NCBI GenBank assembly: GCA_903831335.1
Contig: CAIKXH010000050.1
Span: 1-10,494, forward strand
Direction of reading: 5' to 3'
DNA: 10,494 bases
From: Candidatus Uhrbacteria bacterium
GTDB lineage: Bacteria; Patescibacteriota; Patescibacteriia; UBA9934; GWF2-40-263
The translations under genes were made by a program, and so were the position numbers. Of the stretch, positions 1-5,539 are shown in pieces (position 1 is the first letter of the stretch; each line of letters starts with the position of its first letter). A model generated the notes under the pieces. The model saw nothing but the letters and a program-made list of their open reading frames with translations, had not been told where the DNA came from and did no database searches.

Positions 1-260
1 ATCTCGAGCGTATTTTGATCATCTGTATTGTAGTGAATGATGTTCAGTGTCCGAGCGTTGCTGATGAAGATATTTGCAATCTCATTTACCCGCGGGTATC
101 GATTGGGCCATTTGTTCGTTTCGCCACGGAGTGTCTGTGCGCATGCAAGGACACCCACCATGAGTTCCTTGTCGAGATTCTGGGGCATTGCTGCAAGAGT
201 CGCCTCAACTTCTTGACGATGAAGAAAACCTGTTACGCCAATGTAAGATCTTGGATACAC
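1..260 (-). CDS. Conserved hypothetical protein, N-terminal part (runs off left edge)
   Basis: The minus strand is open without stops from a GTG at 260 to the window edge, giving 86 residues that begin MYPRSYIGVTGFLHRQEVEA and include LMVGVLA and NRYPRVNEIANIF. The composition is that of a real folded protein, with alternating hydrophobic segments and no low complexity. The GTG start is chosen because a good ribosome site (AAAGAGG) lies about 6 nt upstream of it. The upstream frame stays open to another GTG, but that one has no comparable site. I believe the IGVTGF...LMVGVLA pattern belongs to an uncharacterised family seen in Patescibacteria, possibly with a barrel-like fold, but I cannot name a function. 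The plus-strand reading frame over the same bases (15-275) is rejected as a shadow. The gene is divergent from the unit at 439. Confidence 0.7.
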   Translation of the reverse strand, partial: MYPRSYIGVTGFLHRQEVEATLAAMPQNLDKELMVGVLACAQTLRGETNKWPNRYPRVNEIANIFISNARTLNIIHYNTDDQNTLE

Positions 261-323
261 GCGACACCTCTTTAAATGAACGCGACTCACCCAGCCGTTG
301 GGTGTCATGCTTGTGACAAGCAA

Positions 324-352
324 AGCTAACACGAAAAATGCTCGTTTGTCAA
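324..352 (-). promoter_or_regulatory. Putative promoter of the left-edge gene
   Basis: Reading the minus strand, a perfect TTGACA (347-352) is followed after 17 nt by TTAGCT (324-329). TAGCTT, one base further on, is an alternative -10. The -35 is consensus and the -10 is poor. The predicted transcript would start near 317, about 55 nt before the GTG at 260. It lies back to back with the promoter at 362. Confidence 0.4.
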
Positions 353-361
353 CCAATCATC

Positions 362-390
362 TTGACACAAGCCTGATTTTACGTTATATT
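362..390 (+). promoter_or_regulatory. Sigma70-type promoter for the 439-1138 unit
   Basis: A perfect TTGACA at 362-367 and TATATT at 385-390 are separated by exactly 17 nt. The predicted transcript start near 397 gives a leader of about 42 nt that contains the GGAGG ribosome site at 430-434 before the GTG at 439. Confidence 0.75.
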
Positions 391-438
391 TTCGCGTTCC
401 CATGTAGGGAGCACACACATGGTCAAAATGGAGGTTCA

Positions 439-909
439 GTGAACATCGCAGAAGAATACGCAAGCAGACGAGTAGCGGAAGCGGCTGTGAAAAAGCAATG
501 GGAAGACGTTGCAATGCACCTCGCAAAGCGCATTCCCGCGTCGTGTCGTACATTCGGTGAAAAACAGAATTGGATTCGATCCGACAATCCCGCACTTCAT
601 AGCAGCTGGATTTTGCCCGCCTCGCTTGAAGGTTGGATCGTCCGCATGGAGAAATACGGATTTGCACTTTTGGTGAATATTCGAAGCGACGAGCTTGACA
701 ATACAGGCTTTACTGATATGGAAGACGCGTTGAAAAAGCTCCGAAGTCTTCAGCGGGCGTGGAGGGATCACATTCGCATGGTCCTTCAGAGCTACAAGTC
801 CAAAGGCAAAATCGATCTCATTAGAATGACCTTTTATATGCGCGGGTTTGAGTGGAGTGAGGAAGAATACTTGCGCGGGTTCAAAACAAGGACGCAAAAT
901 GAAAATTGA
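439..909 (+). CDS. Hypothetical protein (156 aa), first gene of a two-gene unit
   Basis: I do not recognise this protein. The frame is open from 298, but a consensus promoter (362-390) lies inside that longer frame. The GTG at 439 has a GGAGG site 4 nt upstream, so the protein most likely starts MNIAEEYASRRVAEAAVKKQ. It is soluble and mostly helical by composition. A basic, amphipathic stretch (EDALKKLRSLQRAWRDHIRM) lies in the second half, and the end is charged and aromatic (RGFEWSEEEYLRG). There is no signal peptide, membrane segment or obvious metal-binding cysteine set. The stop codon overlaps the start of the next gene by 11 nt, so the two are probably translated together. The large minus-strand frame over the same region (436-1128) is a shadow with unlikely composition. 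Confidence 0.75.
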   Translation: MNIAEEYASRRVAEAAVKKQWEDVAMHLAKRIPASCRTFGEKQNWIRSDNPALHSSWILPASLEGWIVRMEKYGFALLVNIRSDELDNTGFTDMEDALKKLRSLQRAWRDHIRMVLQSYKSKGKIDLIRMTFYMRGFEWSEEEYLRGFKTRTQNEN

Positions 910-1138
910 AAAAGTACTCGCTTTGTTTGCTGTCACCATTTTTGTCTTGTTGATGATGCAAGCGGTGTTTCGTCTCGGATACGGGATTGGAAAACGTGAA
1001 GGCGGGGAACGTATGCAAGCATGCGAAGCATTCACGGACTGCCTGTCTACCAAGACGAACGACGCGGATCGATTCAAGGTCTGCAATGACCTCGCGATCA
1101 AGCTCAAGAAGAGTGTCGAACAACCCAAGAAGAATTAG
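899..1138 (+). CDS. Small single-pass membrane protein with three cysteines (79 aa)
   Basis: The ATG at 899 overlaps the end of the upstream gene and has AAGGA 6 nt before it, inside that gene. An upstream in-frame start at 848 is less likely because it lacks such a site. Residues 1-5 are polar, about 6-24 form a hydrophobic helix (LALFAVTIFVLLMM), and a glycine-rich turn follows (GYGIG, 27-31). The remainder is a short polar tail with Cys42, Cys48 and Cys62 and a lysine-rich end. The segment lacks a clear signal-peptidase site, so it is probably a membrane anchor. The cysteines could form disulfides if the tail is outside the membrane; that is inference. The function is unknown. Overlap with the preceding gene suggests the two products act together. 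A terminator follows 6 nt downstream. Confidence 0.75.
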   Translation: MKIEKVLALFAVTIFVLLMMQAVFRLGYGIGKREGGERMQACEAFTDCLSTKTNDADRFKVCNDLAIKLKKSVEQPKKN

Positions 1139-1143
1139 ATCTC

Positions 1144-1175
1144 ACCAGCTAAGCAGAAATGCGGCTGGTTTTTTT
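1144..1175 (+). terminator. Rho-independent terminator of the 439-1138 unit
   Basis: The outer stem ACCAGC (1144-1149) pairs with GCTGGT (1164-1169). An inner GCA/TGC stem closes a GAAA tetraloop (1153-1162). A run of T follows from 1169 to 1175. It sits directly after the stop codon of the small membrane protein. Confidence 0.85.
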
Positions 1176-1190
1176 GTTTGATGCATACCC

Positions 1191-1219
1191 TTGTTCGTTT
1201 TTCTCTTTTATGATATTTT
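1191..1219 (+). promoter_or_regulatory. Possible tRNA-Glu promoter
   Basis: TTGTTC (1191-1196) and TATTTT (1214-1219) are spaced by 17 nt, with a predicted start near 1226, 12 nt before the mature tRNA. Both boxes are imperfect, and the T-rich surroundings make chance matches easy. TATGAT at 1209-1214 is an alternative -10 without a matching -35. Confidence 0.35.
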
Positions 1220-1237
1220 TCTCTCGCGAAAAGAAAT

Positions 1238-1312
1238 GGCCTCATCGTCTAGCGGTTAGGACGGCAGGTTCTCATCCTGCAAATCGGAGTTCGATTCTCC
1301 GTGGGGTCACCA
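1238..1312 (+). tRNA. tRNA-Glu (anticodon CTC), CCA encoded
   Basis: A full cloverleaf is visible. The 7-bp acceptor stem (1238-1244 with 1302-1308) contains two G-T wobbles. The D-arm contains AGCGGTTAGG. The anticodon stem GCAGG/CCTGC encloses the loop TTCTCAT, giving anticodon CTC, which reads GAG (Glu). The T-arm is CGGAG-TTCGATT-CTCCG. The discriminator is A1309 and CCA is encoded at 1310-1312. The gene is a single unit between two terminators and is not part of a tRNA cluster in this window. There is no integrase gene or duplicated 3' end nearby to suggest use as an attachment site. Confidence 0.96.
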
Positions 1313-1314
1313 AC

Positions 1315-1344
1315 AAAAAAGCTCAGCTCGCGCTGGGCTTTTTT
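1315..1344. terminator. Bidirectional rho-independent terminator between tRNA-Glu and the AI-2E family gene
   Basis: GCTCAGC (1321-1327) pairs with GCTGGGC (1332-1338) around the loop TCGC, and the stem is flanked by six A before it and six T after it. The A/T symmetry means it can end the tRNA transcript on the plus strand and the AI-2E-type gene transcript arriving from the minus strand. Confidence 0.9.
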
Positions 1345-1360
1345 GTTTCGTAATAGAAAA

Positions 1361-2422
1361 TCATTTCTTTGCCTTCAGCTTTCCTGTTGTCAAAATCCCA
1401 GACTTATAAAGTTCAATGAGACCAAGAAGTGCAGCGAGGATTGTTGGGCCGGCGATGGCGCCCACAGAACCGAATGCGGCGAGTCCACCAAGGACGCTGA
1501 TGAGCACAAGGAAAGAGTTTAGATGCGCTCGGCCACCGATGAGAAATGGACCAATAACGTTATCGATCGTGCTGACAAAGACAAGAGACCAGATGAGGAG
1601 TCCGATCGCGCTCATGGTAGATCCTGTAAAGAATAGGTAGAGGATTGCAGGGATCAGAACAATGGAGGTTCCGAGAAGTGGAACGAGTCCTGCGATTCCT
1701 GCGAGGGCTCCCCAAATGAGACTGCCCGGCACTTTGAAAATCATGAGTCCAATGCCTGCGACAACACCCTGAATGATCGCTACAAGGAGAACACCGAAGA
1801 CCACGCTTCTGATGGTGTTAACAATACGCTTTACCAATTTTTCATCAACACCATTTTCAAGCGGTGAAAGAAGAAGAGCTTCCTTGTGTAGATGTTCTTT
1901 GTTGACGAGAAGATAGTAGAGACAAAGGAAAAAGATGAACGTGTTTAAAATTAATTGTGTTGAGCTTGAGAAAACCGTTCCGATGTTTTCAAATGCCCAC
2001 GTTGCCACAGACTTTCCGATTTGGCCCATGTCAACAGAAGTGATTTCTTGTTGAATTGGGGCTGGGAGCGCTTGAATGAGAGGGGAGACAGATGTTTTTA
2101 GCTGATCGATCCATGAGGTGTCTGTGAAGGATGTTTTTACGAGTTCTGAAGCCTGTGTAACCATGAGGAACAGAACGATCAATAATGGAATGAAGACCAG
2201 TACAAATGTGGCCACAGAAAGAATGGCTGCAGACAAACGTGGACGCTTGATCAGGCGCTTGAGCCACTTGTCGACAGGCGACAAGATAACCGTCACAACA
2301 GCCGCGACAATGATCACCAAAATAAACGGCTGAAGAATTTGCCAGAAGAGATAAAGAATCATGGTTGTGACAAGAAGAAAAAACCATTTTTCTATTGTCA
2401 TGTGTTGAGGAATGTTTGGCAT
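1361..2422 (-). CDS. AI-2E / PerM family membrane protein (353 aa)
   Basis: This is a polytopic inner-membrane protein of the AI-2E family (Pfam PF01594, formerly UPF0118). The length of about 350 residues fits the family. Hydrophobic helices occupy the N-terminus (about 12-45) and about 65-90. A polar extracytoplasmic region with SWIDQLKT and a further helix (LILNTFIFFLCLYYLLV) follow. The C-terminal half is a packed set of helices with the family hallmarks LAGIAGLVPLLGT, DNVIGPFLIGG (from Asp287) and a final GP pair at 325-326. Members have been linked to signal-molecule export or to sodium/proton exchange. The substrate cannot be told from sequence, so the name should not be read as evidence of autoinducer transport. 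An extended -10 lies 10 nt upstream of the ATG and no ribosome site is visible. The next in-frame ATG is codon 8. The gene is monocistronic and shares the symmetric terminator at 1315-1344. Confidence 0.93.
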   Translation of the reverse strand: MPNIPQHMTIEKWFFLLVTTMILYLFWQILQPFILVIIVAAVVTVILSPVDKWLKRLIKRPRLSAAILSVATFVLVFIPLLIVLFLMVTQASELVKTSFTDTSWIDQLKTSVSPLIQALPAPIQQEITSVDMGQIGKSVATWAFENIGTVFSSSTQLILNTFIFFLCLYYLLVNKEHLHKEALLLSPLENGVDEKLVKRIVNTIRSVVFGVLLVAIIQGVVAGIGLMIFKVPGSLIWGALAGIAGLVPLLGTSIVLIPAILYLFFTGSTMSAIGLLIWSLVFVSTIDNVIGPFLIGGRAHLNSFLVLISVLGGLAAFGSVGAIAGPTILAALLGLIELYKSGILTTGKLKAKK

Positions 2423-2432
2423 AGATGTGTTC

Positions 2433-2441
2433 AGTATATCA
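2433..2441 (-). promoter_or_regulatory. Extended -10 promoter of the AI-2E family gene
   Basis: On the minus strand, TGA-TATACT occupies 2441-2433, which is an extended -10 (TGn) with a good hexamer. The -35 region is weak. The predicted transcript start near 2426 leaves only about 4 nt before the ATG at 2422, so the mRNA would be almost leaderless. Confidence 0.6.
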
Positions 2442-2443
2442 GA

Positions 2444-2475
2444 GAGTCGTTGAGTCGATAAGTCGTCGAGTGTTG
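2444..2475. repeat. Imperfect octanucleotide tandem repeat
   Basis: Four 8-nt units follow one another: GAGTCGTT, GAGTCGAT, AAGTCGTC and GAGTGTTG. They lie just upstream of the AI-2E gene promoter, over the position where its -35 would be. Confidence 0.6.
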
Positions 2476-2486
2476 GATGTTATGAT

Positions 2487-2597
2487 TTGTCATTGCGAGG
2501 AGTCTCGATGTTTCTATCGAGACGACGAAGCAATCTTTCCGAGAGATACGCGCGGTAAGATTGCTTCGTCGTCGATGACTCCTCCTCGCAATGACAA
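2487..2597. repeat. Palindromic interspersed repeat, copy 1 (GTCATTGCGAG family)
   Basis: The outer arms TTGTCATTGCGAGGAG (2487-2502) and its exact reverse complement (2582-2597) bound the element. An inner 17-bp perfect stem joins 2521-2537 and 2557-2573 (GACGACGAAGCAATCTT and complement). A small hairpin, TCTCGA/TCGAGA, lies in the left arm. The ends and internal GAAGCAATCTT match the copies at 6841 and 6921. It has no coding capacity and resembles a REP/MITE-like mobile palindromic unit. Its right end lies 27 nt before the -10 hexamer of the antiporter gene. Confidence 0.9.
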
Positions 2598-2624
2598 GAA
2601 TTCTTTTTCTCTTTTCTCGCCTCG

Positions 2625-2633
2625 TGTTATAAT
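2625..2633 (+). promoter_or_regulatory. Extended -10 promoter of the antiporter gene
   Basis: TG-T-TATAAT (2625-2633) is a perfect extended -10. No good -35 lies 17 nt upstream, as usual for this promoter class. The hexamer ends 6 nt before the ATG at 2640, so the predicted transcript starts at or next to the start codon and the mRNA would be leaderless. Confidence 0.7.
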
Positions 2634-2639
2634 TTATTT

Positions 2640-4301
2640 ATGCTCGAGGAACTCTTTTTTGAAATCGGAATTGTTTTTATCATCGTCGCTGCGGCATCGA
2701 TGTTGATTTATCGTCTCAAGCTTCCTTTGATCCTTGCATACATTGTTACGGGTGTTGTGATTGGTCCAGGATTGTTTGCCCTTACAAAAAGTTCAGATAT
2801 CTTTCAGGTCATGTCGCAAATCGGCGTGGCGTTTTTGCTTTTTACGGTTGGGCTTGGGTTGAATTGGAGAAGTGTGAAAGATGTTGGAGGTGTTTCGTTT
2901 GCAACAGGGATTGGACAAGTGGTTTTTACAACGATTGTTGGGTTTGGATTTAGTCTTTTGCTGGGATTTGATGTTGTAACCAGTTTGTATCTTGCAGTTG
3001 CATTCACATTTGCAAGTACCATCATTGTCGTGAAGTCTCTGACAGACAAAGAAGATATTGATTCGCTCTATGGCCGCATCAGTATCGGATTTTTGCTTGT
3101 GCAGGATTTCGTTGCCATGATTATTTTGCTTGTGCTGAATGCAATGAAATCTGGTGCTCCACTTGAACAAGTGTTCGTTGGTTCTTTATTGAAGGCGATC
3201 ATTCTTGTTCCGTGTCTGTGGTTTGTCTCAACAAAACTATTACCTCCAATTCTAAACTTTGTTGCAAAATCTCAAGAATTATTATTTGTCTTTGCGATGG
3301 GTTGGTGTTTTGTAATCGCCATTCTTTTGCTGCAACTTGGGTTTGGAATTGAACTTGGAGCACTTATTGCTGGTATTACGCTTTCCGGTTCGTTTTTTCA
3401 GCGTGAAATTAACACACGTATTCGTCCGCTCCGAGATTTCTTCTTGATCATGTTTTTCATTATTCTTGGGACACATTTTGATCTCTCTAGTGTTGTGCAC
3501 ATGGCTGGTCCGATTCTTCTTTTTACTTTGTTCATCTTGCTTGGAAATCCACTGATCGTGCTCGTTGTTATGCGTTGGCTCGGTTATCATCCAAGAACAG
3601 GATTTCTTGCCGGAACAACTGTTTCTCAGATTTCGGAATTCTCTTTTATTATTATCGGATTTGGAATCGCAAGCGGACAATTGTCGAATGAAATTCTTGG
3701 ACTTGTCACAGCTGTTGGGCTGCTCACTATTGCCGGCAGTTCATTTCTTATTGAACACAATGAACGCATTTATAACTGGATGTCACCCGCGCTCCGATGG
3801 CTTGAACCAAGAAAGATTCTTGCTTCAGAACTAAAGAAAACACATAAGCCAACAGAAGTTATTTTGTTTGGATTTCACAGAACAGGAGCAAGTCTGTTTG
3901 AAACAATTAAAAAAATGCGTCAAACGTATACTGTTGTTGATTTTGATCCTCAAGTCATTTATGAATTGGCAGAAGTGGGAATTCCGTCTGTATACGGGGA
4001 TGCTGGGGACGAGTCATTTTTAGAAGAAATTCATGCAGATAAATCCAAATTGATTATTTCTACCATTCCAGATGTTTCGATCAGTGTAATTCTTTTGTCT
4101 TTTCTTCAAATCAAAAAATTCAAAGGAGTTATCCTTGTTTCTGCGCGCACGCGTGAAGAAGCAGATATGTGTTATGAGCTCGGCGCCTCCTATGTGATCG
4201 TTCCTAGTATATTGAGCGGAAAGAAAATGTCTGAATTATTAGGAAAGACAAAACTCAACAAAAAGGATTGGCAGAAACTTCACGAACATCCTATACTCTA
4301 G
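2640..4301 (+). CDS. CPA2-family monovalent cation:proton antiporter with TrkA-N (RCK) domain
   Basis: This is a 553-residue integral membrane protein of the KefB/KefC type. Residues about 1-375 form the Na+/H+ exchanger domain with a dozen or so helices. Visible family motifs are KLPLILAYIVTGVVIGPG (27-44), LLFTVGLGLNW (66-76), the conserved Q155-D156 pair in helix 5 where the ion-binding aspartate lies, and FFLIMFFIILG (267-277). Residues about 405-525 form a Rossmann-type TrkA-N domain with GFHRTG (411-416), the acidic Asp434 at the end of strand 2 and GDA (453-455). A nucleotide such as NAD(H) probably binds there and gates transport. The role is exchange of K+ or Na+ for H+ in pH or osmotic balance; the ion is not determinable here. 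The start is ATG 2640, without a ribosome site and directly after an extended -10. The next gene begins 4 nt after the stop, so it is likely cotranscribed. Confidence 0.93.
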   Translation: MLEELFFEIGIVFIIVAAASMLIYRLKLPLILAYIVTGVVIGPGLFALTKSSDIFQVMSQIGVAFLLFTVGLGLNWRSVKDVGGVSFATGIGQVVFTTIVGFGFSLLLGFDVVTSLYLAVAFTFASTIIVVKSLTDKEDIDSLYGRISIGFLLVQDFVAMIILLVLNAMKSGAPLEQVFVGSLLKAIILVPCLWFVSTKLLPPILNFVAKSQELLFVFAMGWCFVIAILLLQLGFGIELGALIAGITLSGSFFQREINTRIRPLRDFFLIMFFIILGTHFDLSSVVHMAGPILLFTLFILLGNPLIVLVVMRWLGYHPRTGFLAGTTVSQISEFSFIIIGFGIASGQLSNEILGLVTAVGLLTIAGSSFLIEHNERIYNWMSPALRWLEPRKILASELKKTHKPTEVILFGFHRTGASLFETIKKMRQTYTVVDFDPQVIYELAEVGIPSVYGDAGDESFLEEIHADKSKLIISTIPDVSISVILLSFLQIKKFKGVILVSARTREEADMCYELGASYVIVPSILSGKKMSELLGKTKLNKKDWQKLHEHPIL

Positions 4302-4305
4302 AAAT

Positions 4306-4848
4306 ATGGTTTCTTTCACACAAGATGTACAACTCTCCAATCTGTTAGCTCGTGCGCGCGTGAGTCCCTATTTTGATCTAGAGCGAGCGTTGCACGTGAT
4401 GTTGGAATCCTGGATGCGACAACAAGATGATGTAAAGCAATCAGCAGAACAATTGTCAGGAGCACCCGTAAGGCAAACACGCTCCATTGCAAAAATTTTT
4501 ACGTGGCCAAGTGAAGAATTGTGTGCGTGTTTGCACAAAGCAGAAGAAGATCATTTATATCTGTATGATTCAGAGAACAATGATTTGGTAAAGATTGAAT
4601 CTGCTGAACCAATGCTGTTGCCTGTTGAGCACGGGGATCGGATTGTGATATTGAATGAGAGAATTGCAAAGCATCTTACTGAGCATGAATTAGAACAAAT
4701 TCTTCATCAACACACAGATGACCCTGACTACATTCTAGAAAAAGAACTTTGCTTGCATGCACATGTGAATGTGAGATCTCAAAGACACATTCATCCAGAT
4801 TCTTTTGCTGCATCTACACTCAAGGTTTACTCCCTTGGTAGGGAATAG
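4306..4848 (+). CDS. Hypothetical protein (180 aa), possibly related to the C-terminal half of PP2C-type phosphatases
   Basis: The gene starts 4 nt after the antiporter stop and is likely the second gene of that unit. The protein is soluble and acidic, with many histidines and no membrane segment. I do not recognise it with confidence. Residues about 105-178 (EHGDRIVILNERIAKHLTEH, then EQIL, and finally DSFAASTLKVYSL) have the order of elements seen near the end of PPM/PP2C phosphatases: a GDR-hydrophobic strand, a helix with L..EL..IL, then a D-containing strand with KV. The preceding LYLYDSENNDLVKIE also fits a beta hairpin of that fold. The N-terminal metal-binding aspartates of active enzymes are not visible, so if related it would be a catalytically dead or rebuilt member. 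This assignment is a weak inference. A short TCCCT/AGGGA hairpin overlaps the stop codon but has no real T-run. Confidence 0.75.
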   Translation: MVSFTQDVQLSNLLARARVSPYFDLERALHVMLESWMRQQDDVKQSAEQLSGAPVRQTRSIAKIFTWPSEELCACLHKAEEDHLYLYDSENNDLVKIESAEPMLLPVEHGDRIVILNERIAKHLTEHELEQILHQHTDDPDYILEKELCLHAHVNVRSQRHIHPDSFAASTLKVYSLGRE

Positions 4849-4853
4849 AACTC

Positions 4854-4882
4854 TTGATTTTTCTGGTGTTTTTTGCTATTAT
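4854..4882 (+). promoter_or_regulatory. Sigma70-type promoter with extended -10 for the 4907 gene
   Basis: TTGATT (4854-4859), a 17-nt spacer and TGC-TATTAT (hexamer 4877-4882) give a near-consensus promoter with a TGn extension. The predicted start near 4889 leaves about 17 nt of leader, which has no Shine-Dalgarno-like sequence before the ATG at 4907. Confidence 0.7.
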
Positions 4883-4906
4883 CTATCGTGAATTAATTGA
4901 ATTTCT

Positions 4907-5344
4907 ATGCCACCAGGTGATGCTCGAGGAAGTTATGATCCAGGAGAAGCAGGACGTCAAAATCGTGCTGCAGAGACACGAGCTGGTATTAATAGAGCTG
5001 AGAGACGTTCTGATCAATTAACAACACAGGAAGCTGAGGCGTTAAAGTTAGAGAATGAAAATGCAGCCGCTCGAGACAGACTGAACAGAGACCGGTTTGC
5101 AACCCGATATCAAGCAGATGCAGTATCAGTTGAACCAAAAGTGCAGGCTGCACGAGCTGAGGCGGTAGCAATTGCTAGTGGGAAACGGGAGTTTAGAGCG
5201 CCTGAAGCTCAGTCGGGAATGGTGGAGGTTTCTCCGTTGTCTACCCAATCTGAAACTGCCAGAATAAAAGAAAGTATTAAGCCACCAGAACGTCAACAAC
5301 AACCAGCTGCAAAACCAAAAAAATGGTTCGGATTATTTGGATAA
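4907..5344 (+). CDS. Hypothetical disordered protein (145 aa)
   Basis: I do not recognise a family. The sequence is rich in Ala, Arg, Glu and Gln. It begins MPPGDARGSYDPGEAGRQNR, followed by a long charged stretch (about 20-95) likely to be helical or coiled-coil (NRAERRSDQLTTQEAEALKL). A proline- and glutamine-rich linker (PPERQQQPAAKPKK) comes next, and the protein ends in a short aromatic tail, KKWFGLFG. The basic stretch plus hydrophobic end could contact a membrane or a partner protein; that is inference. It has its own promoter at 4854 and no visible ribosome site. Its stop is 7 nt before the -35 of the heat-shock operon promoter. No terminator is visible between the two, so readthrough into hrcA is possible. 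Confidence 0.75.
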   Translation: MPPGDARGSYDPGEAGRQNRAAETRAGINRAERRSDQLTTQEAEALKLENENAAARDRLNRDRFATRYQADAVSVEPKVQAARAEAVAIASGKREFRAPEAQSGMVEVSPLSTQSETARIKESIKPPERQQQPAAKPKKWFGLFG

Positions 5345-5351
5345 ATATCAC

Positions 5352-5380
5352 TTGACGCAAAATAGTTAGCACTCTATAAT
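5352..5380 (+). promoter_or_regulatory. Main promoter of the hrcA-grpE-dnaK operon
   Basis: TTGACG (5352-5357), a 17-nt spacer and a perfect TATAAT (5375-5380) form a strong housekeeping-type promoter. The -10 falls entirely in the 9-nt spacer of the CIRCE element, so bound HrcA would block RNA polymerase. Confidence 0.9.
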
Positions 5381-5392
5381 CTAGAGTGCTAA
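5366..5392. promoter_or_regulatory. CIRCE operator (HrcA binding site)
   Basis: TTAGCACTC (5366-5374), nine bases (TATAATCTA) and GAGTGCTAA (5384-5392) match the CIRCE consensus with no mismatch. HrcA is the known repressor for this element and is encoded directly downstream, which implies autorepression that is relieved on heat shock. Confidence 0.97.
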
Positions 5393-5412
5393 TTTGTTTC
5401 CGGAGAACTGTT

Positions 5413-5522
5413 GTAGATACGGATTACAGATCGATACAGATATGACAGATGATCAAGGACAAGAATTTGTTGGCATTCCAGTCTGTTATCTCTATCTGTA
5501 ATAATCTGTAATCCGTATCTAC
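5413..5522. repeat. 110-bp inverted repeat in the hrcA leader
   Basis: A perfect 19-bp arm, GTAGATACGGATTACAGAT (5413-5431), is repeated in reverse complement at 5504-5522. Pairing resumes inward with TACAGATA-type segments (near 5435-5442 and 5491-5498). The element fills most of the leader between CIRCE and the hrcA start and has no coding potential. In RNA it would fold into a long hairpin ending 17 nt before the ATG. It resembles a MITE-like insertion, different in sequence from the GTCATTGCGAG repeats. Confidence 0.85.
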
Positions 5523-5539
5523 CACTCGTTTTACATCAT

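Noticed and set aside
15..275. Plus-strand 86-residue open frame at the left edge
   Set aside because: The minus strand over the same bases has a good ribosome site and a far more protein-like translation; the plus frame is cysteine-rich and irregular.
303..318. Small inverted repeat TGTCA-N6-TGACA as an operator
   Set aside because: Arms of only five bases are easily due to chance; no supporting context beyond lying near a weak promoter.
298..438. N-terminal extension of the 439 gene
   Set aside because: The promoter at 362-390 lies inside it, and GGAGG precedes the GTG at 439.
436..1128. Long 230-residue minus-strand open frame
   Set aside because: It lies opposite two genes with ribosome sites, a consensus promoter and a terminator; its translation has shadow-like composition.
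1238..1312. tRNA-Glu as an integration site of a mobile element
   Set aside because: No integrase gene and no direct repeat of the tRNA 3' end is visible in the window.
2487..2597. CRISPR array or direct-repeat array
   Set aside because: The repeats are palindromic, dispersed and unevenly spaced, with no regular spacers.
2425..2706. Plus-strand 93-residue open frame with CHCEE
   Set aside because: It translates the palindromic repeat and then overlaps the antiporter start; no promoter or ribosome site fits it.
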